From positions 62,001 through 126,000 of the forward strand of contig NZ_AFPB01000174.1 of assembly GCF_000218485.1 (NCBI RefSeq): DNA of 64,000 nucleotides. The letters run 5' to 3'. Under the pieces are notes generated by a model. It did not search any database. It was not told where the DNA came from and saw only the letters and a list, made by a program, of their open reading frames with translations. Origin of the DNA: Aquimarina agarivorans. Its GTDB lineage: Bacteria; Bacteroidota; Bacteroidia; Flavobacteriales; Flavobacteriaceae. This document shows positions 46,113 through 55,588 of this stretch, one piece after another. A program made the translations under genes and the position numbers. How positions within the stretch are numbered: position 1 is the first letter of the stretch; every line of letters starts with the position of its first letter.

Positions 46113-48386
46113 TTATATCCTTTTTTGATCATTAAAGGTTTGTAGTAAATTCATAGTAGCCGTAATTAAGTCTTTAGTCTCTAAAAGTAATCCAAAATAC
46201 AGGGTGGTATTTTTAGGACTATCCTCTTCGTTACGTGTACGTTCCACTTGTTTGTTTATTTTGTTGGTTAATACATCGAATAATTGTTGTTTTTCAATAA
46301 TAATTGAACTGATTTTATCAAAGTCTTTATTGTTGAATATTTTTTTAATTTCAGAAAAGAATCCATCCAAATGCTCCTGAATTTCTTTTAAATCTTTTAT
46401 TTGATTGTAGCGAAGTTTACGGTGATTGTTATTTACATGTTTGTGGCTTGCTTTGGAAACATATTCAATAGATTGAGAAATATCCTGAAGGTATCCCAAA
46501 ATATTGATATAAAAGTTACTGGCGCTTACGCTGGAATCTTCCAGATTTTTAATAAAGTAAAAAATGTTATCTCTTAGTTCTTCCACTTCATTATTTAAGC
46601 GGTCAATTCCCTTTCTGTTTTTCTTCAGCGCAGCTAAATCATAGGTGGCAAGACTATTAATAGCACCAGCATAAATTTTATTACTTCGGTTTACAAAAGA
46701 GTGTATATTTCCGGCGCTTTCATCCATTACCCCTTGTACAGAACTACTTTCGGTTTTGTGTAAGCTTTCATCTTGCTTTACTGCAATGGTTTTTTTGCGG
46801 TAGCTTAATGAACTTCTTACCAATAAAAATACGGCAATTAATAAAAGTATTCCCACCATAATTGAACCGCCTAAATGAATAAGAAGAGCCATAATTGCTG
46901 CGGCAGTAAACGCACTGAAAGCGGTAAAAAACCAGCCGCCAATAACATTTAGCACTCCAGCCACACGGTATACAGCACTTTCACTACCCCATGCGCGGTC
47001 AGCTAATGATGTTCCCATGGCTACCATAAAAGTAACATAAGTGGTGGATAATGGGAGTTTCATTGAGGTGGCAATTGAAATTAATACCCCTGCTACCATT
47101 AAATTCACGGCAGCCCTAACGGTGTCAAAAGCGGGCGCATCTTCAGGTAAGGTAGTCACGGGAACTTGCGATTGGTCAAATTGCTGATCGGCAAATTTTT
47201 TAAAACTTTCGGGAGCAATTGCTGTTAAATGATCTCCTATTGATATAATAGATCTTACAATGCTTCTAGACAATGCATTGGCTTTAAAGCGTTCGGTACC
47301 TTCGCCTTGTCGGGATAAATCGATAGAAGTTTTTACCACATCCCTAGCTTTAGTGGAAAACCACAAGGTTAGTACCATAATAAGTCCAGCAGCTAGCAGT
47401 AATAAGGTAGGAGTTTCGGCTTTTTCACCAAGAATTGCCATTGAAAATTCATTGGCAGGCACGCCTGAAGCAATCCACTGCGTGTATGAAGCCCATGCCG
47501 CAATGGGAACGCCAATAAAGTTTACCAAGTCATTCCCTGCAAAGGCTAAGGCAAGTGCAAAAGTACCCGCAATTATGATAATTTTATAAATATCAACTTT
47601 TAAAAGACTGATTAATAAATAGGAAATAACAGAAAGCGCAATCAGCCCAATACTTCCAATTTGAATCAGGTTTGCGTCAATAAACCCATTTAAGGTTAAC
47701 GGATTACCGCCTGTATTTTGGTCAATAATTACACCAGCGTAGCTTGTTCCTTTAATTCCTTTAATAACTATAAAGTATAAAATAGACATTAAGGCAATGC
47801 CTCCAAATAGAGCGCCAACCCAATTTGCCTTCTTTTTATAATTAAAAGTGATTAATAATCTGGTAACATATTGTACCAAGGCACCAATTGAAAATGCCAC
47901 TACTACCGAAAGTAAAATACCTACAATAATTTGTGCTGCCTTTTTTGTATTAATATAGTTACCAAGATCAGCTATTGTTTCTGCATCATTGGCAGTTATT
48001 TTAATAACGGCAACACAAACCGCAGCACCTAACAGTTCAAATACAATGGAAACTGTGGTGGAAGTTGGCATTCCTAGAGTATTAAAAAAGTCGAGTAAAA
48101 GAATATCGGTAATCATTACAGCCATAAAAATGACCATGATTTCATCAAAATAAAATTCCGAGGGGACAAATATACCTTTACGAGCTACTTCCATTAAACC
48201 GCTTGAAAAAATAGCTCCGGCAGCCACTCCCAAACTAGCAATAATCATTATTGATTTAAAAGAAATTACTTTTGATCCTATTGCTGAATTTAAAAAGTTT
48301 ACTGCATCATTACTTACACCAACAACTAAATCTGCTACGGCTAACAGGGCTAAAGCCGCAATCATAAATATGTAAATATTATCCAT
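46113..48386 (-). CDS. PiT-family inorganic phosphate transporter with C-terminal PhoU-like domain
   Basis: A 757-residue protein. The membrane part (residues 1 to ~540) has the two inverted family signatures, GVSNDAVNFLNSAIGS near the N terminus and AFAGNDLVNFIGVPIAAW in the middle, and about twelve helices. The remaining ~200 residues are hydrophilic and helical (ELRDNIFYFIKNLEDSS, YVSKASHKHVNNNHRKLR) and resemble PhoU-like regulators, so transporter and regulator are fused. It imports phosphate by ion symport. It lies 174 bases upstream of phoB on the same strand, with a Pho-like box in its own promoter. Confidence 0.88.
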   Translation of the reverse strand: MDNIYIFMIAALALLAVADLVVGVSNDAVNFLNSAIGSKVISFKSIMIIASLGVAAGAIFSSGLMEVARKGIFVPSEFYFDEIMVIFMAVMITDILLLDFFNTLGMPTSTTVSIVFELLGAAVCVAVIKITANDAETIADLGNYINTKKAAQIIVGILLSVVVAFSIGALVQYVTRLLITFNYKKKANWVGALFGGIALMSILYFIVIKGIKGTSYAGVIIDQNTGGNPLTLNGFIDANLIQIGSIGLIALSVISYLLISLLKVDIYKIIIIAGTFALALAFAGNDLVNFIGVPIAAWASYTQWIASGVPANEFSMAILGEKAETPTLLLLAAGLIMVLTLWFSTKARDVVKTSIDLSRQGEGTERFKANALSRSIVRSIISIGDHLTAIAPESFKKFADQQFDQSQVPVTTLPEDAPAFDTVRAAVNLMVAGVLISIATSMKLPLSTTYVTFMVAMGTSLADRAWGSESAVYRVAGVLNVIGGWFFTAFSAFTAAAIMALLIHLGGSIMVGILLLIAVFLLVRSSLSYRKKTIAVKQDESLHKTESSSVQGVMDESAGNIHSFVNRSNKIYAGAINSLATYDLAALKKNRKGIDRLNNEVEELRDNIFYFIKNLEDSSVSASNFYINILGYLQDISQSIEYVSKASHKHVNNNHRKLRYNQIKDLKEIQEHLDGFFSEIKKIFNNKDFDKISSIIIEKQQLFDVLTNKINKQVERTRNEEDSPKNTTLYFGLLLETKDLITATMNLLQTFNDQKRI

Positions 48387-48437
48387 AAAAGTACTAAAAT
48401 TTCAAAGTCACAAAAATCATATTAAATTTTATAATAA

Positions 48438-48485
<48 letters not shown>

Positions 48486-48615
48486 AATAGAAATGATCTA
48501 TTTAAATAGTTACTATTAATAGTAATCAATGAAATTTTATTACTGGTGATTGTTAGCACGTTTAATGCTATCTTTAAGGTGTTAAATGTCTGAAAATGTG
48601 TTATTTATTTTCTAA

Positions 48616-48671
48616 ATGTTAATTTAATGTTACCAAAATGTTTTTTTAAAGTAAATGTTTTATTATATTTG
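48616..48671 (+). promoter_or_regulatory. Triple Pho-like box plus -7 element TATATTTG
   Basis: ATGTTAA (48616), ATGTTAC (48627) and ATGTTTT (48638) are at exact 11-bp steps; they are the reverse complement form of TTAACAT. TATATTTG at 48664-48671 matches TAnnTTTG perfectly, 19 bases after the last box, and the ATG is at 48706. Confidence 0.6.
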
Positions 48672-48705
48672 TAAAGAAATTATTAGTAATATAAAAACAT
48701 AACCC

Positions 48706-49068
48706 ATGAAAAATATAATCTTATTTATTGCGCTTGTGGCATCTACATTTGCTTTTGCGCAGTCAGAAAAACCTACTTATGAAATTAAGGGAGATTTAAT
48801 TGAAGGAACATTTTATCACGAAAATGGTAAAATCCAGCAACAAGGTCTTTACAACAAAGCAGGGAAATTACACGGCGAATGGAAGTCTTTTAACGCTAAA
48901 GGAGAAAAAGTTGCAGTTGGGAACTACGAAAATGGTAAAAAAACAGGAAAATGGTTCTTTTGGGATGGTTCTGTATTATCAGAAGTAGATTATAGTAACA
49001 ATGAAATTGCTGCTATTAAAACACATGAAGATGAAAGTAATGTTGTTGTAAATTTTAATAAAAGGTAG
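48706..49068 (+). CDS. Secreted protein with MORN-like (YwqK-type) repeats
   Basis: A 120-residue protein with a signal peptide (cleavage after FAFAQ). The mature part holds degenerate MORN repeats: EGTFYHENGKIQQQGLYNKAGKLHGEWKSF, GEKVAVGNYENGKKTGKWFFW. Such repeats occur in YwqK-like proteins of Bacteroidota; no activity is known. It has a strong -7 element with a triple Pho-like box, so it is probably expressed under phosphate limitation, and its own terminator. Confidence 0.75.
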   Translation: MKNIILFIALVASTFAFAQSEKPTYEIKGDLIEGTFYHENGKIQQQGLYNKAGKLHGEWKSFNAKGEKVAVGNYENGKKTGKWFFWDGSVLSEVDYSNNEIAAIKTHEDESNVVVNFNKR

Positions 49069-49112
49069 GGAATGATATTAATATAGTATGCTACCAAGAT
49101 AAAGTGTCATAA

Positions 49113-49139
49113 AAAACTGCTCCACGGGGCAGTTTTTTT
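49113..49139 (+). terminator. Intrinsic terminator of the MORN-like gene
   Basis: ACTGCTCC and GGGGCAGT (within 49117-49134) form a GC-rich hairpin with A residues before and seven Ts after it, 45 bases after the stop codon. Confidence 0.8.
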
Positions 49140-49179
49140 ATTTTTCTAAATATTGTAAGTCAGTAGCATAGCTATTTTG

Positions 49180-49258
49180 ATAACATTAAATTAACAGTTA
49201 CACCTCTTTTTCATAAAGATTTATAAACATTAAAAAACGAGTTTGTGCAGTATTTTTG
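49180..49258 (+). promoter_or_regulatory. Pho-like box (ATAACAT, TTAACAG) and -7 element TATTTTTG
   Basis: ATAACAT at 49180-49186 and TTAACAG at 49191-49197 have the 11-bp period; a TATTTTTG -7 box lies at 49251-49258, 20 bases before the ATG at 49278. The distance of box to -7 element is larger than at the other genes. Confidence 0.4.
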
Positions 49259-49277
49259 TAATAAATAAAATCCGAAT

Positions 49278-49634
49278 ATGAAAGTTATCTTTTTGTTTTT
49301 TACCTTAATTGTTACCAATCTTGCACTAGCTCAGCATACTACTAATAGTATTGAGGGCAAACTTTTTGATAGTAGTAACAATAATGAATCCATAACATTT
49401 GCCAATGTGGTGGTAAAAGGATTAGGAAAGAGCAGTCTTACCGATTACCGAGGGAATTACGTATTAAAAAATCTAACACCAGGAAAATATACTTTGCTAT
49501 TTAGTTTTTTAGGATACGAAACTAAAGAAGTTACAGTAGAGGTGATTGAAGGAAAAAAGAAACTTAATGTGTATTTGGAGACTACAAAAGCACTTAATTT
49601 TGATGATATTAAATTAGCAGTAAACAACAATTAA
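49278..49634 (+). CDS. Secreted carboxypeptidase-regulatory-like domain protein
   Basis: A 118-residue protein with a signal peptide (cleavage after ALAQ) and one CarboxypepD_reg-like beta-sandwich: IEGKLFDSSNNNESITFANVVVKGLGKSSLTDYRGNYVLKNLTPGKYTLLFSFLGYETKEVTVEV. This is the same module found at the N terminus of TonB receptors such as the one at 50164, but here it stands alone without plug or barrel. It is monocistronic with its own terminator. Confidence 0.8.
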   Translation: MKVIFLFFTLIVTNLALAQHTTNSIEGKLFDSSNNNESITFANVVVKGLGKSSLTDYRGNYVLKNLTPGKYTLLFSFLGYETKEVTVEVIEGKKKLNVYLETTKALNFDDIKLAVNNN

Positions 49635-49660
49635 TTAGCCATTAGTTAACACTTATATAA

Positions 49661-49695
49661 ACAAAAAGCGACCTAAGTATTAGGTCGCTTTTTGT
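49661..49695 (+). terminator. Intrinsic terminator
   Basis: ACAAAAAGCGACCT (49661-49674) and AGGTCGCTTTTTGT (49682-49695) form a perfect 14-bp stem with a 7-base loop, 27 bases after the stop of the preceding gene. Confidence 0.88.
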
Positions 49696-50079
49696 TTATT
49701 TATACCATTATTAAATAGCTGCGTTGGCAAGATGATTTAGTGAATAATAGTTTATAAAAATCAGCACCAGTATAAATTTAAGCGCAGTCATTAGCAATGT
49801 AAATACAAAAAAAGGCCTCCATAAAAATGAAAGCCTTAGTGAATTGAAAAATCTATAAATGCCTGTTTTGGGGCATTTAAAAATCAAATCAAAAATATGT
49901 TTTAAGTGAGTTTTAAAAGTAAACACAATCTTATGGTATTGTTAAACCTAAATTTATTTCAGAATAAAACTAAATTTTTAAAAAACTGATTTACAGTCGC
50001 TTCTGTTTGAATACAGGTGTAAGTACAAAAAATACCAACTAACATTAACATAACTTTCACATTTTATCATCACACAAAA
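49696..50079. other. Non-coding spacer with an orphan minus-strand terminator-like hairpin
   Basis: No convincing gene. On the minus strand AAGGC (49837-49833) and GCCTT (49816-49812) form a short hairpin followed by a run of Ts, yet no minus-strand gene lies upstream of it. A 71-codon minus-strand frame (49711-49926) runs through this hairpin and has a membrane-like segment, but I do not consider it a gene. Confidence 0.4.
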
Positions 50080-50124
50080 GTAACCAGTTATTAACATGGA
50101 GATAACATTACGATGGTTTCTTTG
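50080..50124 (+). promoter_or_regulatory. Triple Pho-like box and -7-like element of the TonB receptor operon
   Basis: GTAACCA (50080), TTAACAT (50091) and ATAACAT (50102) lie at 11-bp steps. TTTCTTTG at 50117-50124, one base from TAnnTTTG, starts 8 bases after the last box, so the boxes overlap the -33 region as an activator's should. The ATG is at 50164. Confidence 0.6.
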
Positions 50125-50163
50125 CACCGAATTGAAAAATCAAAATAATCAAATTTATCTATT

Positions 50164-52872
50164 ATGAAAAAAGCCTTATTTTTCTTATTGTTATTAGCAT
50201 CTACAGTTACCTTTGCACAAGGTAATATTCAAGGAGTTGTTAATGATAAAGAATTAGCAGGAAGCCCATTACCTTTTGCTGACGTATATTTAAAAGGAAC
50301 AACAAAAGGAACAACTACTGATTTTGATGGAAAGTATGTAATCGAAAATATTGACCCAGGTACTTATACTTTGGTAATAAGTTTTGTGGGTTACGAAGCG
50401 CAAGAGTTTCCTAACACTTTGGTTAAAGATGGTGAAACTTTAACTGTAAATGCAACATTAAGTGCCTCAGCAGCCTCCTTAAGTAACGTAATTGTTCAAG
50501 GAACATCTGCTGTAAAAGAAAGTGAAAGTGCATTGTTGGTTGAGCAGAAGAAGGCTGTGGAGATTAAGCAGGCTATTGGAGCAAAGGAAATCAGTAAAAA
50601 AGGAGTTAGTGATGCTGAAGGAGCAGTTGTTAAAGTTGTTGGAATTACTAAACAGCAAGGACGAAAAAATGTTTTTGTTCGTGGATTAGGAGATAGATAT
50701 AATACAACTACATTAAATGGTCTTCCTTTACCTTCTGAAAATCCTGATTTTAAAAATATCAACTTGGATTTTTTTAGTACTGACTTAATTCAATCTGTCA
50801 ATATTAATAAAAATAATAATGCATCTTTATATGGTGATGCTACAGGTGCCAATGTGGATATTATATCTAAAGAATTATCAGGAAAAGATTTTCTAAAATT
50901 AGATGTGTCAACAGGTATAAATACAAATACTTACGATAGAAGCTTTGTAAACATTGATGGTGGTACTGATTTAGGTTTTACTGACTCAAATATACCAATT
51001 GACAATTTGAATTTTTATGATTTCGAAAATTCGATTAACAACGATGGTGTTCAGTCTTTTCAAAATAATTTAGGTGTTTCACTTTCTGGAGGTAAAAAGT
51101 TTTATATAGGTGATAATAAATTAAAAGTATTAGCTACGGCAAATATCCAAAATGATTACCAAAGAATAGAGAGTCCTTTAAGGCAAACAACTAATGATGG
51201 AACTGTTTTTAGAGATCAAGCTAGGACTTCTTATGAGTATGAAGTATCACAACAATTTTTCGGAAACTTTAAGTATTCGTTTGGAGGACATGAAATTGCT
51301 TTAAATAGTCTTTATATACATAAAAACACTCAAAATTTAACAGAAGCTTTTGGTTTGGATACGCCAGAAGAAGTAGGGGACTTAAATTTTGTTAGAAGAC
51401 AGCAAATTAATGATAATAATTTAATAGTAAACCAGCTGATATCTGATTTCGAAATTACAGATAAAATTGATTTTAGCGCGTCTGGAGCGTATAATAAAAT
51501 AATAGCGACAGAACCTGACCGTAGATCGAATGATATTTTAGTTAGGGGAGGTGATTTTGTTGTAAACCCAGGTAGTGCAGGAAATAATGAAAGATATTTT
51601 TCGAGACTTGAAGAAGATGATTATGCAATTAATACTTTTTTCAAATTTGATTTTTCTAATGAAGATGATGATAAAAACAGAGATTTATTTGTAGGGTATA
51701 ATTATCGTAATACATTCAGAACTTTTGATGCAACTATTTTTAATCATGATTTTGACACAACTTTTGGTTTAGATATTGATGATTTGGACGCTACGTTTAA
51801 TCAATCAAATATTAATAATATTTTTAGATTAATCACTGGTAGAGGAAGGGCAGGAAATCCTAGAGCTTTTATACCTTTTTTCTATGATGGGGAAAGAATT
51901 ATTAATTCATTTTATACAAAATTCAATTATGAATTTAGTGAGAAATTTTTCGCATCGGTTGGTTTAAGATATGAGCAAGTTGACTTAGAGGTGGATTTTA
52001 ATACTAATATCGCTAATAGTTTAACAGACGGTTTAGCTTTAATTGATGAAGATTATTTTTTACCAAGTTTAAGTTTAAAATATGCTGTAAATGATAAAAT
52101 GAATATTAGGTTAGGAAGTAGTTTGAGTTATACTTTACCACAGTTTTTAGAGATAGCTCCATTTTTGTATCAAGATATAAATAATTCTATACAAGGAAAT
52201 CAAAATCTATTTCCATCAGAAAATATTAATGCAGATTTGAAATTAGAATATTTCTTTGAAAGAGATGAGTTTGTTGCTTTATCTGGATTTTACAAAAACA
52301 TAAAAGATCCAATTGCAAGATCAGAAGTGCCTAGTGCAGGTAATACATTAACTTTTTTGAATGTAGGGGGTGAAGCAACAGTATTTGGTTTAGAACTAGA
52401 ATTGAGAAAGAATTTAATTGCAGACGATTTCAATACGCTAACAGTTGATTTCAATGGGTCATACTTAGTTACAGATCAAGAGTTGACAAATGTATTTGCT
52501 TCGTTTACAAATGAAAAAGATGAATTAGAAGGTGCCACACCAGTGTTGCTAAATTCTTCTTTAGTTTATAATTACAAAAATGATAATGATAAAGAACTGT
52601 TAACTTCTTTAGTATTTAATTATTTTTCAGATAGAATATACTCAATAGGAACTAGAGGATTTGAAAATATTGTGGAAAAAGGAGTTCCAACTTTAGATTT
52701 TGTTTCTAAATATAATTTCAATAAAAAATCAGCGATATCTTTTAAGGTAAAAAATATCTTGAATCAAGATTTTGAATTCCAGAGAGAAGGAGCTGGAAAT
52801 GTAGAGGATATTACTATAAGCAAGTACAATACTGGATTAGATATTAGTATCGGATATTCACATTCTTTTTAA
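50164..52872 (+). CDS. TonB-dependent receptor with N-terminal carboxypeptidase-regulatory-like domain
   Basis: A 902-residue outer-membrane receptor. Signal peptide (cleavage after FAQ); CarboxypepD_reg domain at ~20-105 (GVVNDKELAGSPLPFADVYLKGTTKG); plug domain with VFVRGLGDRYNTTTLNGLPLPS near residue 170; then a large barrel ending in an aromatic residue (SIGYSHSF). The TonB-box region is not obvious. No SusD gene follows; instead a beta-helix lipoprotein does, 93 bases later. The ligand is unknown. A Pho-like box and the nearby PhoBR and PiT genes suggest uptake of a phosphorus compound. Confidence 0.88.
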   Translation: MKKALFFLLLLASTVTFAQGNIQGVVNDKELAGSPLPFADVYLKGTTKGTTTDFDGKYVIENIDPGTYTLVISFVGYEAQEFPNTLVKDGETLTVNATLSASAASLSNVIVQGTSAVKESESALLVEQKKAVEIKQAIGAKEISKKGVSDAEGAVVKVVGITKQQGRKNVFVRGLGDRYNTTTLNGLPLPSENPDFKNINLDFFSTDLIQSVNINKNNNASLYGDATGANVDIISKELSGKDFLKLDVSTGINTNTYDRSFVNIDGGTDLGFTDSNIPIDNLNFYDFENSINNDGVQSFQNNLGVSLSGGKKFYIGDNKLKVLATANIQNDYQRIESPLRQTTNDGTVFRDQARTSYEYEVSQQFFGNFKYSFGGHEIALNSLYIHKNTQNLTEAFGLDTPEEVGDLNFVRRQQINDNNLIVNQLISDFEITDKIDFSASGAYNKIIATEPDRRSNDILVRGGDFVVNPGSAGNNERYFSRLEEDDYAINTFFKFDFSNEDDDKNRDLFVGYNYRNTFRTFDATIFNHDFDTTFGLDIDDLDATFNQSNINNIFRLITGRGRAGNPRAFIPFFYDGERIINSFYTKFNYEFSEKFFASVGLRYEQVDLEVDFNTNIANSLTDGLALIDEDYFLPSLSLKYAVNDKMNIRLGSSLSYTLPQFLEIAPFLYQDINNSIQGNQNLFPSENINADLKLEYFFERDEFVALSGFYKNIKDPIARSEVPSAGNTLTFLNVGGEATVFGLELELRKNLIADDFNTLTVDFNGSYLVTDQELTNVFASFTNEKDELEGATPVLLNSSLVYNYKNDNDKELLTSLVFNYFSDRIYSIGTRGFENIVEKGVPTLDFVSKYNFNKKSAISFKVKNILNQDFEFQREGAGNVEDITISKYNTGLDISIGYSHSF

Positions 52873-52965
52873 ATTTAAAAATTACAATTAGTTAATATTA
52901 TTTTAACATTTATTATCTATTGTCAATATATTTTTGTCAAAAATTAATATTTAAATACACGAAAA

Positions 52966-54177
52966 ATGAAAAAATTTTTAATCCCAATAGTATCGTTAGC
53001 TCTATTGTTTTCGGTAAGTTGCTCTGATGATGATTCATCAAGAGAGCCTCGTGAAAATCCTGGAGAATCAGTTTCAACAGATATAGCAGGGAATTTAACT
53101 TCAGACAGAACTTTAACAGCAGGAGAGTATACTTTAACAACTACGTTATTTGTAAAATCTGGTGCAACTTTGACTATAGAACCAGGTGTTACAATTAAGG
53201 CAACAGCGGGAGGAACAGATGCATTTATTATTGTGGAAAGAGGTGCGAAAATTATGGCAGAAGGTACAGCATCTCAGCCTATCAGATTCACCTCAAGTGC
53301 AGATAATCAAAGGTCTGGTGATTGGGGAGGTTTAATTATAAATGGTAGAGCACCAATTAGTAGACAAGCAGGAGCACCTAGCGAAGCAGCAACAGAAGTA
53401 AGAACTGATATTTTATTTGGTGGTGATGATGCAGCAGATAATTCTGGGGTATTGAATTATGTAATTTTAGAATACACAGGAGCACGTATTGGTGATGATG
53501 CTGAGCATAATGGATTAACTTTAAATGGAGTTGGTTCAGGTACTAAAATTTCTAATATTGCTATTCTTAATGGAGATGATGATGCAATTGAGTGGTTTGG
53601 TGGTTCTGTTGATGTGACTAATTTGTTAGTTGTAAATGCTAGAGATGATATGTTTGATGTTTCGCAGGGTTGGACAGGAACTTTAAAAAATGCCTATGGA
53701 ATTAGACAATCAAATTTCAATTTAGTTACCTCTAGTCCTAGAGGGATTGAATCAGACGGAAACTTGGATGGTAAATCACCATCAGATATAGGACAGTCTT
53801 CTTTCACGATGGAGAATATAACAATTGTAAATCAAAATGACGGTATTGCCTTAAATGATGCTATAAAGGTAAGAAGAGGTGCGACCGCTAATATCATTAA
53901 TGCATTAGTAATAGATCCAGATAATGGAGTGTTTTTAGGAACAGATAAAGATGGTGATGACATTAAGTCAGGATTTTCGGATTTTGTTGATTTTGAAGAC
54001 GGAAGAGGAAATGCAAATTCAGCTTCAACTGTGAATGTGTCAGGAACAGGAATTTCTGAAACAGATATAAAATTAGGAGATGCTACAGAGGCAGCAGTTA
54101 CTGTGCCTGCTACAGCTAATACAGGAGCAGATACTTCTGTGTTTGGATGGACAAACTTTACTTTTCCAACTTTCTAG
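52966..54177 (+). CDS. Right-handed parallel beta-helix lipoprotein
   Basis: A 403-residue protein with a lipoprotein signal (LLFSVSC-SDDDSS, cysteine near residue 19), so it is anchored at the outer membrane. After an acidic linker it has repeated strand-turn units typical of a beta-helix: GATLTIEPGVTIKATAGG, RGAKIMAEGTASQPIRFTSS, WGGLIINGRAP and NGDDDAIEWFGGSVDVTNL. Such proteins are often found right after TonB receptors in this phylum and have been mislabelled as transporters. It probably binds or processes the ligand of the receptor encoded upstream; a terminator follows. Confidence 0.8.
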   Translation: MKKFLIPIVSLALLFSVSCSDDDSSREPRENPGESVSTDIAGNLTSDRTLTAGEYTLTTTLFVKSGATLTIEPGVTIKATAGGTDAFIIVERGAKIMAEGTASQPIRFTSSADNQRSGDWGGLIINGRAPISRQAGAPSEAATEVRTDILFGGDDAADNSGVLNYVILEYTGARIGDDAEHNGLTLNGVGSGTKISNIAILNGDDDAIEWFGGSVDVTNLLVVNARDDMFDVSQGWTGTLKNAYGIRQSNFNLVTSSPRGIESDGNLDGKSPSDIGQSSFTMENITIVNQNDGIALNDAIKVRRGATANIINALVIDPDNGVFLGTDKDGDDIKSGFSDFVDFEDGRGNANSASTVNVSGTGISETDIKLGDATEAAVTVPATANTGADTSVFGWTNFTFPTF

Positions 54178-54200
54178 TCAAGAATTATAAACTTTAGAGT

Positions 54201-54232
54201 AAAAAAAAGACCGCAATTCGCGGTCTTTTTTT
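54201..54232 (+). terminator. Intrinsic terminator of the TonB receptor/beta-helix operon
   Basis: GACCGC and GCGGTC (54209-54214 and 54220-54225) with a 5-base loop, framed by A8 and T7, lie 24 bases after the stop codon. The A and T tracts make it usable from both strands. Confidence 0.9.
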
Positions 54233-54409
54233 GTTTCATATTAGGCCTAGTTGTAATAAATACAAATTATTTCAAATAACATACAAGTAGATCACTTTAA
54301 ATAATTATAAAATGTGTAACTGCTTATTTAATAATCACTTAATAAGTATTGTGGTGGATAAGATATTATTAGTCAACACCTTAGAATATAACTTAAAATT
54401 TAATTCATT

Positions 54410-55414
54410 ATGAAAAAATTATTGAGCTTACTAATAGCATTAACATCAATTAGTATTGCTTTTGGGCAAGAGTTAAACATCAAAAACCTTAAGATTAATG
54501 CTAGTCGTTCTAAAACTTTCAAACAATTTGAAAGATTTGATTATCAATTTGAAATTAAAGGAACTTATAGTAGTGTGGGTTTATTTCTTTACTATGAGCG
54601 TATATCACCAGAAACTTCAATTGGAGTTCAATATTGGAATGAAGACAGGGACAATAATTTAGTTTTTACGAATTATGAAGTACATAAAACTTGGTCACCA
54701 ATATGGAGTAATATAACAGTAAGTATACCAGGGAAGAAATTTTATTTAGTAGCTAAATATAAGGGTATAGAAAAAGTATTGACTTATACAGCACCTGGTA
54801 GAACTAACCCAACACTATCAGGAGAGCCAAAATTAACTCTTGATAAAAATCAAACAACGGTGTTTAGCGATTGTAGTAGTTGTTCATCTGTAAACGATCG
54901 TCATTCATTACGTGGTTTTATTAGTTCTTTTAATATTTCTGCTTCAATTCGAAATACAGGTAATGCAGCTTCAAATAATACAACTTTAAAGTTTTATGGG
55001 TCAAGAGATACTAAGCTAGATAATGGAGATAAAAATGCTTTTAGAGATGTTAGAATATCAAGTTTGAGACCTAATAATGTTGGAGGAGGAAGCGTTACTA
55101 TATCTGCATCAGATATTATATTTGATACTTTTACGCCTGGTAATTATAACTTATTATTTGTAATTGATGGTAAAGTTATAGGTTCTGTTCCATTCAGATT
55201 TTCTGCAACAGCATCAGGGTTTAAAACACTAAGCAGTTTGGAAGAAAAGAATAAACCTAAAGAACTAAAAATCTTCGACCTAACGGGTAGAATTATTCTT
55301 GAAAAAACAATTAATTCAAAAGAAGATGAGGAAGAAACTATAAAAAATGAACTAAACGCAGGTTTATACATTATAAGATCGGGTACTAACGTATACAAGC
55401 TTTATAAAGAATAA
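54410..55414 (+). CDS. Secreted protein with CARDB-like domain and T9SS type A sorting domain
   Basis: A 334-residue protein with a signal peptide (cleavage after FGQ). The middle contains a conserved Cys pair (DCSSCSS) and a CARDB-like stretch (SIRNTGNAASNNTTLKFYGS and then GNYNLLFVIDGKVIGSVPF). The C-terminal ~75 residues (LKIFDLTGRIILEKT, LNAGLYIIRSGTNVYKLYKE) form a type IX sorting domain. It would be displayed at or released from the cell surface. It has its own promoter and terminator; no enzymatic motif is visible. Confidence 0.75.
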   Translation: MKKLLSLLIALTSISIAFGQELNIKNLKINASRSKTFKQFERFDYQFEIKGTYSSVGLFLYYERISPETSIGVQYWNEDRDNNLVFTNYEVHKTWSPIWSNITVSIPGKKFYLVAKYKGIEKVLTYTAPGRTNPTLSGEPKLTLDKNQTTVFSDCSSCSSVNDRHSLRGFISSFNISASIRNTGNAASNNTTLKFYGSRDTKLDNGDKNAFRDVRISSLRPNNVGGGSVTISASDIIFDTFTPGNYNLLFVIDGKVIGSVPFRFSATASGFKTLSSLEEKNKPKELKIFDLTGRIILEKTINSKEDEEETIKNELNAGLYIIRSGTNVYKLYKE

Positions 55415-55453
55415 AACCGAATTTAACAAAGTCAGAGATCATTGTTATTAAAG

Positions 55454-55479
55454 CCACACGTGTAAGCGTGTGGTTTTTT
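55454..55479 (+). terminator. Intrinsic terminator
   Basis: CCACACG (55454-55460) and CGTGTGG (55467-55473) form a perfect 7-bp GC-rich stem with a 6-base loop followed by six Ts, 39 bases after the stop of the preceding gene. Confidence 0.9.
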
Positions 55480-55588
55480 GCATTAAGTGGTTGAGTAGCG
55501 CATCTTGATACACTATGCTCCATTGCATTGCGCAAAGCACTCGATGAGACATTTTGTTTAGTGATATAATTTCAGTGATAATCAAGTA

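Noticed and set aside
49711-49926. Minus-strand 71-codon frame with a membrane-like segment
   Set aside because: It runs through a terminator-like hairpin, has no promoter or A-rich start context, and no recognisable family.
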